A DNA stretch of 48,314 nt from a virus. The translations under genes were made by a program, and so were the position numbers. Under the pieces are notes generated by a model. The model was not told where the DNA came from, ran no database searches, and saw only the letters and a program-made list of their open reading frames with translations. Location of the stretch: positions 1 through 48,314 of the IMG/VR virus record IMGVR_UViG_3300009610_000036, one strand, 5' to 3'. Below, in pieces: positions 21,162 to 29,053 of this stretch (position 1 is its first letter; every line of letters begins with the position of its first letter).

Positions 21162-21303
21162 AAAGGGTTACAGGTTCAAAGGCCATTCAGGAGACTAAGT
21201 AACTTAGCTAGGTCATATCTATAAATCCATAGCTATCTAATACTAGTATTACCTGTTACATCTGATTTGCATACCAAGGAGGCGGGTATGACTGTAACCC
21301 TTT
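21162..21303 (+). promoter_or_regulatory. Long-range RNA stem enclosing the primase start site
   Basis: AAAGGGTTACAG (21162-21173) is the exact complement of CTGTAACCCTTT (21292-21303). The stem encloses 118 bases that include the Shine-Dalgarno AAGGAGG (21276-21282) and ATG (21288-21290), with the 3' strand starting one base after the start codon's next base. Smaller foldings occur inside (CTAAGTAACTTAG; AATACTAGTATT). It could limit initiation at the primase gene or respond to a protein or ligand. Confidence 0.5.
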
Positions 21304-22373
21304 TAAACTATTTACCTATGTACCAATACGAAGACCATGTAGATATATCTCCCGAACAACTACTACAGAAGGTAACTCAAGAGCAAATCTTTGAGTTCAT
21401 TTTAGGCTTGCCATTTAGCTTCACTGATAGATACATTTCCCCACTAAGAATAGATACTAAGCCAGGTTGCAGATTTGAACAAAGACAGGATGGAACTATA
21501 CTCTTTGTAGACTTTAATGACCCATTCAAGACACACAGGACTTGTTTTTCGATGCTCATGGATAAACATAAGGTTACTCTTACTGGGGCTATTAATATGT
21601 TGGTAAAGGAGTTTAGGCTATCAGGTAACAAGACAGACTATGAAGCTGTAGCACCAACCACATCCCCTCTCCTTAGTTTTGAAGCTCCCACCAATCCGGT
21701 AATTATTACTTACAGAAAAGTTATGTTCTCAAGGAGAGATAGGAAGTTCTGGAATCAGTTTCTTATAACAGAAGAAGACTTGCTAGAGGACAACGTATTT
21801 CCTACTGATAGAGTAACTATTAAGAATACAAGGAAAAAGAAGAGTACTACATTTAGTCCAGTATCTCTATGCTATGCTATAGACCTTATTGGTTCAGTAA
21901 AGATATACCAACCATATAACTCACAGTATAAGTGGCTAAGTAACTGTGATGAAGACCGTGTAGGTAACTTTGATAGCTTACCACTAGAAGGAGAAGAAGT
22001 AGTGATAGCTAGTGGATACAAAGACCATAGAGTATTGAGAAATATGTCTAGAGCTTCAAAACTAAGGTACAGGGACAATGTAGTGTGGTTTCAAAATGAA
22101 GGGTGTATTCCAGATATGCTTACACTTGAGAGTTTGACAAAGAGGTTTGATGTTATAACAATCTTCTATGATAGTGACCTAGCAGGTGTGAGAGCTGCTA
22201 GGAAGCTTCAAAAGGTGTTTAATGGTATAAGAAGTAATTGTTGTAGGATGGTCTTTATACCTAGGAGTCAAGTAATATATAATAGGTATGGATACTACCT
22301 GAAAGACCCAGGAATGTATGTACATAAGGAAGGGAGACAAGAGTTTAGTAAAATTTTAAATCAAATATTATGA
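21288..22373 (+). CDS. DnaG-type primase (TOPRIM)
   Basis: A 361-residue protein. The C-terminal half has a TOPRIM domain: EEVVIASGYKDHRVLRN (Glu and Lys), then IFYDSDLAGVRAARKL (D-x-D-x-x-G), the metal-binding signature of DnaG-type primases. The N-terminal 110 residues (RFEQRQDGTILFVDFND, DKHKVTLTGAINMLV) match the CHC2/RNA-polymerase-like basic domain order, but no zinc finger is visible. I chose ATG 21288 because it has the strongest Shine-Dalgarno in the window, AAGGAGG, 5 bases upstream. It probably makes primers with the DnaB-like ATPase. Confidence 0.8.
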   Translation: MTVTLLNYLPMYQYEDHVDISPEQLLQKVTQEQIFEFILGLPFSFTDRYISPLRIDTKPGCRFEQRQDGTILFVDFNDPFKTHRTCFSMLMDKHKVTLTGAINMLVKEFRLSGNKTDYEAVAPTTSPLLSFEAPTNPVIITYRKVMFSRRDRKFWNQFLITEEDLLEDNVFPTDRVTIKNTRKKKSTTFSPVSLCYAIDLIGSVKIYQPYNSQYKWLSNCDEDRVGNFDSLPLEGEEVVIASGYKDHRVLRNMSRASKLRYRDNVVWFQNEGCIPDMLTLESLTKRFDVITIFYDSDLAGVRAARKLQKVFNGIRSNCCRMVFIPRSQVIYNRYGYYLKDPGMYVHKEGRQEFSKILNQIL

Positions 22374-22558
22374 AGATAGTTATAGCAGTAAGTACTAATG
22401 AGGGTAATAAGGCAATGTCTACTACAATAAGTAAGGAAGCCTATGAGACAGACCTTGAGATAGTAATTGACTATGGGGCTATTAGGATGGGTCAGCAAAT
22501 AGAAGTCTATGTAAAGCTGCATGGTGAACTATATAGAGGAGTAATAGATAAACTATAA
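22370..22558 (+). CDS. Small hypothetical protein
   Basis: A 62-residue protein (MKIVIAVSTNEGNKAMSTTI...YVKLHGELYRGVIDKL), beta-rich. It overlaps the primase stop by 4 bases (ATGA), so it is translated with it. No family recognised. Confidence 0.5.
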   Translation: MKIVIAVSTNEGNKAMSTTISKEAYETDLEIVIDYGAIRMGQQIEVYVKLHGELYRGVIDKL

Positions 22559-22568
22559 AGGAGAAATT

Positions 22569-22790
22569 ATGAGTTATATAGTAATATGGGAGTGTGTACT
22601 ATCTACTAACACTCCAGAAGAGGCTGCAATAGAGGCATTAAATAGGATTAAAAAGTTTGATGCAATCTTCTCTATAATTAATACTAAAAATGGGGAGAAG
22701 TGGCTAGTTGATCTAAGGGAAGAAAGCCTTGAAAAAAGTGACATGAAAAACGTAATAAGGAGGGTACCACATGGAACAGATACCAGATAA
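22569..22790 (+). CDS. Small hypothetical protein
   Basis: A 73-residue protein: beta strand, helix, strand (MSYIVIWECVLST, EEAAIEALNRIKKFDAIFSI, KWLVDLREES). It has a clear Shine-Dalgarno, AAAGGAG (22557-22563), 5 bases before the ATG. It overlaps the uracil-DNA glycosylase start by 20 bases. The function is unknown. Confidence 0.55.
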   Translation: MSYIVIWECVLSTNTPEEAAIEALNRIKKFDAIFSIINTKNGEKWLVDLREESLEKSDMKNVIRRVPHGTDTR

Positions 22791-23493
22791 GATACATGAA
22801 AGTTGGCATCCCTACCTACAGAAGCTGTTTGATGACCCAAAGATGAAGATGCTAAAGTATGACATACTAATGAAGACAAGGTTCTACCCTAAGCCAGAGG
22901 ATATGTTCAATGTCTTTAAGATGCCATTACAGGCTATAAAGGTAGTAATCTTAGGGCAGGACCCATATATCAATAAGGGAGAAGCTATAGGATATGCCTT
23001 TGCTATACCACCTACAACTAAGACTACACCTACATTAAGGACTATTAAAGAGGAGATAGTAGATACAAGAGTAGAGAGGCTAGCATCTGTTAGTATAGAT
23101 AGTCCAGAATGGAAGGAACTTAAACATTGGAGACAACAAGGTATCTTCCTTTTAAATTCAGCACTTACTGTAAAGGTAGGAGAGTCAGCTACTCATCTAG
23201 GATATTGGTCATGGTTCACTAGAGAAATTATGAAGACCATATCATTGCACAGTGACAAGAAACCTGTATGGTTACTATGGGGGGCAAAAGCTAAAGCCTT
23301 CAAAGGATTTATACATAACTATTATGGATGGAACAATAAGTACATGGGTGATGACTATAACTATGTGTTAGAAGCTAATCATCCAGCAGCAGATAGTCAT
23401 CCAGATAGTCATTATAAGTTCAGAGGGTGTAACCACTTCAGTCTAACTAACGAGATACTGAAGTACAAGAAAGAAACAATTATTAATTGGTAA
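22771..23493 (+). CDS. ung: Uracil-DNA glycosylase, family 1
   Basis: A 240-residue enzyme that removes uracil from DNA. It has the catalytic GQDPY (62-66, Asp64), then GYAFAIP, GIFLLNSALTV (the NTxLTV motif, as NSALTV) and a HPAADS substrate-binding loop near residue 207 (family HPSPLS). Length matches UNG (about 225-230). The gene keeps uracil out of the phage DNA together with the dUTPase at 35011-36296. Shine-Dalgarno AAGGAGGG lies at 22757-22764. Confidence 0.92.
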   Translation: MEQIPDKIHESWHPYLQKLFDDPKMKMLKYDILMKTRFYPKPEDMFNVFKMPLQAIKVVILGQDPYINKGEAIGYAFAIPPTTKTTPTLRTIKEEIVDTRVERLASVSIDSPEWKELKHWRQQGIFLLNSALTVKVGESATHLGYWSWFTREIMKTISLHSDKKPVWLLWGAKAKAFKGFIHNYYGWNNKYMGDDYNYVLEANHPAADSHPDSHYKFRGCNHFSLTNEILKYKKETIINW

Positions 23494-23511
23494 ATTAAAA
23501 ACCACACAATC

Positions 23512-24069
23512 ATGTCAGAAAACCAAATCACACTACCAATGGTAGAAAGGAAGATTACAGTCATCACATCAGTTGGTGAAAAGAAGACCATTACAACTGA
23601 TGTTACAGTTTGGAGCCATCTTAGGAATGTGCTTTCACAGAATGGTTACAGCCTTAGCAACATGAAGGCTCTTGAAGGAGTTAAGAAAGGTACTTTGGAG
23701 CATGATGATGCTATCCTGCCTGTAGGGGACTTTAAGCTCTACCTTATGCCGGTTAAGTCTAAATCTGGAGCTAAAGCTGCTAAGCCTATTAAGAAAGCTC
23801 CTACTAAGGCTGAAAAGAAAGCTACTACTGCAAAGGTAGTAGCTAAGGTTAAAAAGGCAGTTGAGAAACTACCTAAGAAAGAAGCAAAGCCTGCTGCTGC
23901 TAAGAAATCTAAGAAAGCTAAGGCAGAAGAAGTACCTATTGAGATAGCTGTTATTGCTACTGTTGTTGAAGCTATCCCTGAACCTGTACCAGAGAAAGAG
24001 CAAACCAGAGATGAACTCCGTAGGGAAATTGCAGACTTAGCTAAAGGGTTAAGGGATGTACGCATCTAA
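23512..24069 (+). CDS. Ubiquitin-like protein with basic linker
   Basis: A 185-residue protein. Residues about 10-80 follow the ubiquitin beta-grasp pattern: strand pair RKITVITSVGEKKTITTDVT, helix VWSHLRNVLSQNG, then ALEGVKKGTLEHDDAILPVGDF and a last strand KLYLMPVKSKSG. About 60 Lys/Ala-rich residues follow (histone H1-like), then acidic and helical ends. There is no C-terminal Gly-Gly; a Gly at about 84 ends the domain, where a peptidase could expose it. It comes before E2-like, JAB and E1-like genes, which supports the call. An alternative is a DNA-binding protein with a basic tail. Confidence 0.6.
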   Translation: MSENQITLPMVERKITVITSVGEKKTITTDVTVWSHLRNVLSQNGYSLSNMKALEGVKKGTLEHDDAILPVGDFKLYLMPVKSKSGAKAAKPIKKAPTKAEKKATTAKVVAKVKKAVEKLPKKEAKPAAAKKSKKAKAEEVPIEIAVIATVVEAIPEPVPEKEQTRDELRREIADLAKGLRDVRI

Positions 24070-24087
24070 CCATCTAATCTTCCTAGT

Positions 24088-24127
24088 AAATAAGTAGTTG
24101 CTAGTGATAGTAGCTACTTATTTTTTT
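24088..24127 (+). terminator. Terminator or attenuator within the Ubl cassette
   Basis: AAATAAGTAG (24088-24097) is the exact complement of CTACTTATTT (24114-24123), followed by TTTT. It lies between the Ubl gene and the E2-like gene. This would let the Ubl be made in excess over the enzymes, as expected for a modifier and its conjugation machinery. Confidence 0.75.
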
Positions 24128-24149
24128 AAACAATCAAAGCCATAATAAG

Positions 24150-25466
24150 ATGAAAACATTACAAGATTATAGAGAACAAATAGCTAGGATTAAGGGAGAA
24201 CTAGATACTAGGACAATAGAGAGTAAGATGAGGTTGCTATATCTGCTCATAAGAGAGAGGTATTCTGCTACTTTAGTTGATAGGATGAAAGAGATGTATA
24301 AGGTACTTGAAAGTATATTTCCTAATAGGATAGGTATAGGGTATAATATTCATATAGGAGAAAGGACAGTTACACATAGAACAAAGTATTTCCCTGTAGA
24401 TACAAATGTAAGCATACTTGACCTATTCTATACAGATGAAGAGTATGCACACACCAGAGACAAGAAGAGTAAGTTTCTGTATCCTGAGTATCGTGATACT
24501 ATACAGATAGTAGAAGGGCTAGTAGTTACTCCAACAGATACCACATTTGTTATCCACTTTCCAGAAATTGAGATTACTAATACTGCTGGACTTGCACACA
24601 TAATAAAGGACTTATTTGTTAGGTTTAAGACAAAGATACAAGAAGATGGTGGTGGCTATGACATATCTATAGGTGATATTAAAGGAATGAGAACTACTTA
24701 TTCTAATAAGGAACTAAAGTGTGGTTATGTGCATAGTCATTTATCTACTCTAGCAGTAGTACCTGGAATGTATAGACCTAATGACAATGACCTTACTAAA
24801 TGGGAGAACTTCTGCTTAGGTACTGGAGATACAAGCTCTATTAGAGCTATCTTTAATGATGAGCAGGATATAGATAAGTTTGAAGCTTTCTGCTGGATGA
24901 TAGATAGCTTTGTAAGATGGGAATCTACTGAAGGTACACCATATATCAGTATGAGTAAGCTAGTGAATATGGACCATACTATGGAATCTATATCAGATCT
25001 TACTATGGTAGACTTACATAATGAATTACTAAGGAGAATAAGGAACTCTTATGATGTGAGGTGCAACTGGGGCTTCTGGGATAGTAAATATTACATAGAA
25101 GATGATGAGGACTTTCAGGCTTGGCTAGTAAATATATTTCCATTTGAAGCTAAGTACTGTAAAGATGCCACAGGAACGTACTTTATCAAGAGGGATTTTC
25201 CTAGGATAGCAGAAGATAGCTTAGAGCACTTGTCCTTTACCTTCAAAGGTAAGAAGATACCATATAAAGTATATAATGAAATGTCAGAAGATTTTGAGTG
25301 TACAAGATACATTAATCCTAAATTAAGCAATTATGTCAAATACAGACTTGAAAAAATCGCCAACTATGCCATCATTAAGAAAGGTACAGTTAGAAGGCAA
25401 GATACAGGTAATACTGTCGAAGAAAATACAAGAGAAGATTCTATATTTGTGCCAGTTACAACCTAG
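24150..25466 (+). CDS. E2-like conjugating protein (candidate)
   Basis: A 438-residue protein. The centre has strands FVIHFPEIEI, a helix, then CGYVHSHLST (191-200) and WENFCLGTG (218-226) with Cys222. H-x-H followed by CLG is the layout of bacterial E2-like proteins (HPH...CLG), whose Cys carries the modifier. N- and C-terminal regions are of unknown fold (EAFCWMIDSFVRWEST; DEDFQAWLVNIFPFEAKYC). It is much larger than a bare E2 (about 150 residues), so it is probably E2 fused to other domains. Its last 134 bases overlap the JAB gene. Confidence 0.55.
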   Translation: MKTLQDYREQIARIKGELDTRTIESKMRLLYLLIRERYSATLVDRMKEMYKVLESIFPNRIGIGYNIHIGERTVTHRTKYFPVDTNVSILDLFYTDEEYAHTRDKKSKFLYPEYRDTIQIVEGLVVTPTDTTFVIHFPEIEITNTAGLAHIIKDLFVRFKTKIQEDGGGYDISIGDIKGMRTTYSNKELKCGYVHSHLSTLAVVPGMYRPNDNDLTKWENFCLGTGDTSSIRAIFNDEQDIDKFEAFCWMIDSFVRWESTEGTPYISMSKLVNMDHTMESISDLTMVDLHNELLRRIRNSYDVRCNWGFWDSKYYIEDDEDFQAWLVNIFPFEAKYCKDATGTYFIKRDFPRIAEDSLEHLSFTFKGKKIPYKVYNEMSEDFECTRYINPKLSNYVKYRLEKIANYAIIKKGTVRRQDTGNTVEENTREDSIFVPVTT

Positions 25467-26520
25467 GCTGGAGTGGTCAGGTATATTATTGTATGCAGTT
25501 AAAGGTACAATGAAAGATATTACTAACTTGAAGTTAGTAGTCATGGATATACTCCTGATGGATATTGGAACTCAGGGTGGAACTACATTTGATTGGGGAC
25601 AAGAGCTAGTCACCTATATGATGGAGCATGAAGATGCAGAGAATTGGAAGTGGGGACATATACATAGTCATAATACTATGGATGTGTTCTTCTCTGGTAC
25701 TGATGTAAGTGAGCTAAATGATAACTCTCCATTACACAATGTCTATCTATCCTTGATAGTCAATAACTTCATGGAGATGATGGCTAGGGTAGCATTTGTA
25801 GGTAGTGTCACTAGGTTTCCTTGTAAGGACTTTACTGGTAAAGGATATGATCTGATACTAGAGGAAGCAGACCAGACAATGTTCTGGTATGAGTGTAGGA
25901 TAATGAAGGAAGGGAATAAGTTAATTATTGATAATGGCTTCAAAGAAAGGTATCTACAGGTAGAAGAGGAGTTCCAGAAGAGGGCAAAGGAGAAAGCTAA
26001 GGCAAATCCTTATGTAGCTCCGGGGATGCCTAATCAGATACCATATCCAGACTATGATAAGACTAAGAAAGAGCCTGTAGATACACCAACTTGGAAATGG
26101 AATAATGGGAACAATACCATAGTACCACCAAAGGAGAAGGTGACACAGGATGAACTGTTCTTATGTTATGCTTTAAGGTTAGGCTATGAGGTAATCAATG
26201 ACAATCTAAAAGATGTGCTGGATGATATAGAGCAGTCTAACATCAATGCAGATACTATAATAGATGGTATGAGATTTAACTTCTATGAGTATTATGATGA
26301 GTTCTTCAAGCCAGGTTTTAGTCAGATGCAGAGCAAGGATGAACACATAAGAGAGATCTTTACCTTTGCTTTGTCCTATCTAGCTAAGCTTACACCTAAG
26401 AATACACACTTCCATACACAGTACACATTTGGCAAGAACTTAGCCAGTACTTTCACTAAGATGTATATTGAATTTACTAATCCAAAAAAATCAGACAAGC
26501 ATGAGCAAACAACATCATGA
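25333..26520 (+). CDS. JAMM/JAB metalloprotease
   Basis: A 395-residue protein with a complete JAMM zinc site: E47 in LEWSGILLYAV, H111-S-H113, S121 and D124 (HxH-x7-S-x2-D). JAB domains remove or mature ubiquitin-like proteins in bacteria and phages. Residues about 190-395 have no known fold (NPYVAPGMPNQIPYPDYD, DTIIDGMRFNFYEYYDEFF). The domain's first strands lie in the overlap with the E2-like gene, so the 134-base overlap is real. It sits between the E2-like and E1-like genes. Confidence 0.8.
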   Translation: MSNTDLKKSPTMPSLRKVQLEGKIQVILSKKIQEKILYLCQLQPRLEWSGILLYAVKGTMKDITNLKLVVMDILLMDIGTQGGTTFDWGQELVTYMMEHEDAENWKWGHIHSHNTMDVFFSGTDVSELNDNSPLHNVYLSLIVNNFMEMMARVAFVGSVTRFPCKDFTGKGYDLILEEADQTMFWYECRIMKEGNKLIIDNGFKERYLQVEEEFQKRAKEKAKANPYVAPGMPNQIPYPDYDKTKKEPVDTPTWKWNNGNNTIVPPKEKVTQDELFLCYALRLGYEVINDNLKDVLDDIEQSNINADTIIDGMRFNFYEYYDEFFKPGFSQMQSKDEHIREIFTFALSYLAKLTPKNTHFHTQYTFGKNLASTFTKMYIEFTNPKKSDKHEQTTS

Positions 26521-27256
26521 GAGATTTAAGGATGCCCCTTGGTATCCTCTGGCACTCTCTACCACCATCCTCTTAGGAGGGGCTGGTGGTATAGGTAGCT
26601 GGGTAGCATTCCTGTTAGCCAGAGCAGGATTTAGAGTTATGGTATATGACCACGATACTGTAGAAGAGATTAACATAGGTGGTCAATTTTATAGTGTACA
26701 GGATACAGGTAAGCCAAAGGTAGAAGCACTAAGGAACAATATACTCAACCTTACAGGAGATATTATTACTATAGCTAATGAGAAGGTAGATGAGAAGACC
26801 GTTACTCATGATTTTGTAATTACTGCATTTGATAACATGAAGGCAAGAAGGGATATGTTTGAAAGTTGGTGCAGAGGTAACACAGAGAATAGTCTATTCA
26901 TAGATGGTAGGCTAAATGCTGAACAGATGTGGATATATTGTGTAAAAAATAATCATCTGGATATAGAGAACTATGCTAAATTGTTGTTTGATGATAGTGA
27001 AATAGAGGAAGCTCCATGCACTATGAAACAAACTACTCATTCAGCAGTAATGATAGCTTCTCATATAGTAGCCTTTCTAACTAATCACATAACTAATATA
27101 ACTAATGGGGATATGGATAGGACAGTACCATTTTCATGGGAATATATCATACCAATTAATTTAGTAACAGAGGAGGAATACTATGAGACAATTACAACCA
27201 CTACCAGAAAGGAGGGAGACAATGACACCATCAATAATAAGGATACCGAGACTTAG
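26501..27256 (+). CDS. E1/ThiF-like adenylyltransferase
   Basis: A 251-residue protein with the ThiF/E1 nucleotide-binding signature ILLGGAGGIGSWVAFLLARAG, the acidic strand MVYDHDTVEEINIGGQ, then DTGKPKVEAL (substrate Lys region) and FVITAFDNMKARRDM (the D-N motif). E1-like enzymes adenylate the C-terminus of a ubiquitin-like protein and pass it as a thioester; Cys in APCTMKQTTHSA is the likely acceptor. No Cys-x2-Cys zinc pairs. ATG 26501 lies in the end of the JAB gene (20-base overlap). The last 74 bases overlap the next gene. Confidence 0.85.
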   Translation: MSKQHHERFKDAPWYPLALSTTILLGGAGGIGSWVAFLLARAGFRVMVYDHDTVEEINIGGQFYSVQDTGKPKVEALRNNILNLTGDIITIANEKVDEKTVTHDFVITAFDNMKARRDMFESWCRGNTENSLFIDGRLNAEQMWIYCVKNNHLDIENYAKLLFDDSEIEEAPCTMKQTTHSAVMIASHIVAFLTNHITNITNGDMDRTVPFSWEYIIPINLVTEEEYYETITTTTRKEGDNDTINNKDTET

Positions 27257-27863
27257 TATGATACCACAGCTAGCTGGTAGAGTAGGAGATAGTGAGTACA
27301 TTCCTATAACTGGTTTAAGTACTATCAGTAATATAAGTAGGACAGATATGTATCACATAGGTCATGTGGCAGACCTTAACTATATCCACCAGACTAATAA
27401 GATAGCTTTATTCTGTGATACTCTGTATGGTCATAATAACAACTGGGCTATGAAGATGGTAAGAGGAGACTATGAGGATAAGAACTACTATGTTACTGCT
27501 AACATGATATACAGGTATCTACCACATATGTATGAGATAGTACCATTGATGATGACTTGTGTGAAGACAGCAGAGTTCCATAATGTAGATTGGAGTAATC
27601 CAGATGTAAGACAGTTTACCATACTAGTTGATTTGAAGTTTATCATAGAGCACAATGACCTGTATAGGAACATAAAGAGAAGCTACTTGAACATAGTATC
27701 TGGTGAGATAGATGTATTATATACTAGTAGGATGCTTGATTTGACATTTGCTTCTAAGATAGAACTACCACAGTTTACCAGACTAGATGGTATGATGCTT
27801 CACTTACAGGAAGAGATGAACACTATTGTACAGGAAGAAATTCTAGACAGAACTATTGTTTAA
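27183..27863 (+). CDS. Unknown fifth gene of the Ubl cassette
   Basis: A 226-residue protein (MRQLQPLPERRETMTPSIIR...). I recognise no family; the middle is beta-rich (NKIALFCDTLYGHNNNWAM, NYYVTANMIYRYLPHMYEIV), with aromatic residues. It has a strong Shine-Dalgarno, AGGAGG (27171-27176), 6 bases before ATG and overlaps the E1-like gene by 74 bases. That binds it to the cassette, so a role as target, adaptor or accessory is likely. Confidence 0.55.
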   Translation: MRQLQPLPERRETMTPSIIRIPRLSMIPQLAGRVGDSEYIPITGLSTISNISRTDMYHIGHVADLNYIHQTNKIALFCDTLYGHNNNWAMKMVRGDYEDKNYYVTANMIYRYLPHMYEIVPLMMTCVKTAEFHNVDWSNPDVRQFTILVDLKFIIEHNDLYRNIKRSYLNIVSGEIDVLYTSRMLDLTFASKIELPQFTRLDGMMLHLQEEMNTIVQEEILDRTIV

Positions 27864-27881
27864 TTTTTAAAATACAAATTT

Positions 27882-29051
27882 ATGATTTACAGGAACACAA
27901 GAGAAAAGGTAAAAGAGTATGAAGATTGCCCATATCTTAATCAGTCATTACTGAAGGTTCTTGCTGAAGATGGCATAGAGGCATTCATAGATAAGAAAGA
28001 TGACCTAATCAGATCAGATAAGTATTACGATGAGAAGGAGCATTTTGTAGTAGGTCATGCTGTAGATACTATTATCACCTTTGGACAGGAGTTATTCAAT
28101 GAGGAGTATCTGATAAGTAAGATGCCTAAGAAACCTACACCTGTAGAGATGAGTATCATCAAGCAGGTATTTGATTTGGTTACTGCTGGGATGGTAGTAG
28201 AGGGAGAGAATCCAGATGTTTATAGACCTCTAGCCCTATATCCTGTTCAGGGGCTAGAGGCTATGGACAATCATCAGTATTATATGAATAGGCACTGGTC
28301 TAAGAAGAAGGATGCTACAGAAGCTGATGATACCAGATTTGCTACTATGTGTAAGAATAGTTTACCAGAGAAGTATTGGAGAGAATTAATAGCTGCCAGA
28401 GGTAAGCAAGTTTTGTCTGATGATGAGGTATCTAAGATAATAGGTGTAGTAGATGGAGATGGTAATAGGATTAAACATGGTACTGCAAGCTCCCTGTTAG
28501 AGCATCCATATAGTGCTTGGGTATTTAAAGAGCAGGAAGGAATAGACTTAGTGTATCAGTTTCCCTGTTACTTTAATGAGGCAGCAGTATGGTGTAAGGC
28601 TTTGATAGACTTGTTAAGGATAGATCATAACAGGAGAAAGGTATTTGTTATTGATGTTAAGTCCACAGGTTATTCTATCTTGAAGTTTAATAGGCAAATC
28701 CGGGATAGAAGGTATGATTTCCAGGGGTCATGGTATATTAATGCTGTAAGGAAATGCTTAGGTGAATTATCAGATTTGATAGGTAAGGACATATCTGGTT
28801 ATGAGTTTGCTGACTATGCTATGATAGTAGAGTCTACAGTAAGACCTGTTACACCTCTGATATTCATACTTACTACTGCTGCTGAAAGGATAGGTAGATT
28901 TGGAGATGGTAAGTATAGGATGGGATGGACACAGGCTTTAGACTTATTCAAGCTGTGGCAAGATAAGCACTTCTCTATAGAAGAGATGTTCTCTGAATCT
29001 AAGGGTATAATTTTCATTGAAGATGATTACTCATACAATAAAATATTCTAG
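27882..29051 (+). CDS. PD-(D/E)XK nuclease (RecB/RecE-like)
   Basis: A 389-residue protein. The C-terminal half has a PD-(D/E)XK core: WCKALIDLLRI (Asp about 242), VFVIDVKSTG (Asp about 258, Lys about 260), then FQGSWYINAVRKCL (the QxxxY motif). This layout is that of RecB, RecE and Cas4-type exonucleases. The N-terminal part begins YLNQSLLKVL...GHAVDTIIT, the start typical of phage exonucleases (SxSxxKxL...G..vD). It probably makes single-stranded ends for recombination with Sak4 and SSB. Confidence 0.8.
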   Translation: MIYRNTREKVKEYEDCPYLNQSLLKVLAEDGIEAFIDKKDDLIRSDKYYDEKEHFVVGHAVDTIITFGQELFNEEYLISKMPKKPTPVEMSIIKQVFDLVTAGMVVEGENPDVYRPLALYPVQGLEAMDNHQYYMNRHWSKKKDATEADDTRFATMCKNSLPEKYWRELIAARGKQVLSDDEVSKIIGVVDGDGNRIKHGTASSLLEHPYSAWVFKEQEGIDLVYQFPCYFNEAAVWCKALIDLLRIDHNRRKVFVIDVKSTGYSILKFNRQIRDRRYDFQGSWYINAVRKCLGELSDLIGKDISGYEFADYAMIVESTVRPVTPLIFILTTAAERIGRFGDGKYRMGWTQALDLFKLWQDKHFSIEEMFSESKGIIFIEDDYSYNKIF

Positions 29052-29053
29052 TA

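Noticed and set aside
21162-21303. A group I intron or terminator at the primase leader
   Set aside because: No conserved intron core, no interrupted gene, and the stem's 3' arm lies inside the primase coding sequence without a proper T-run.
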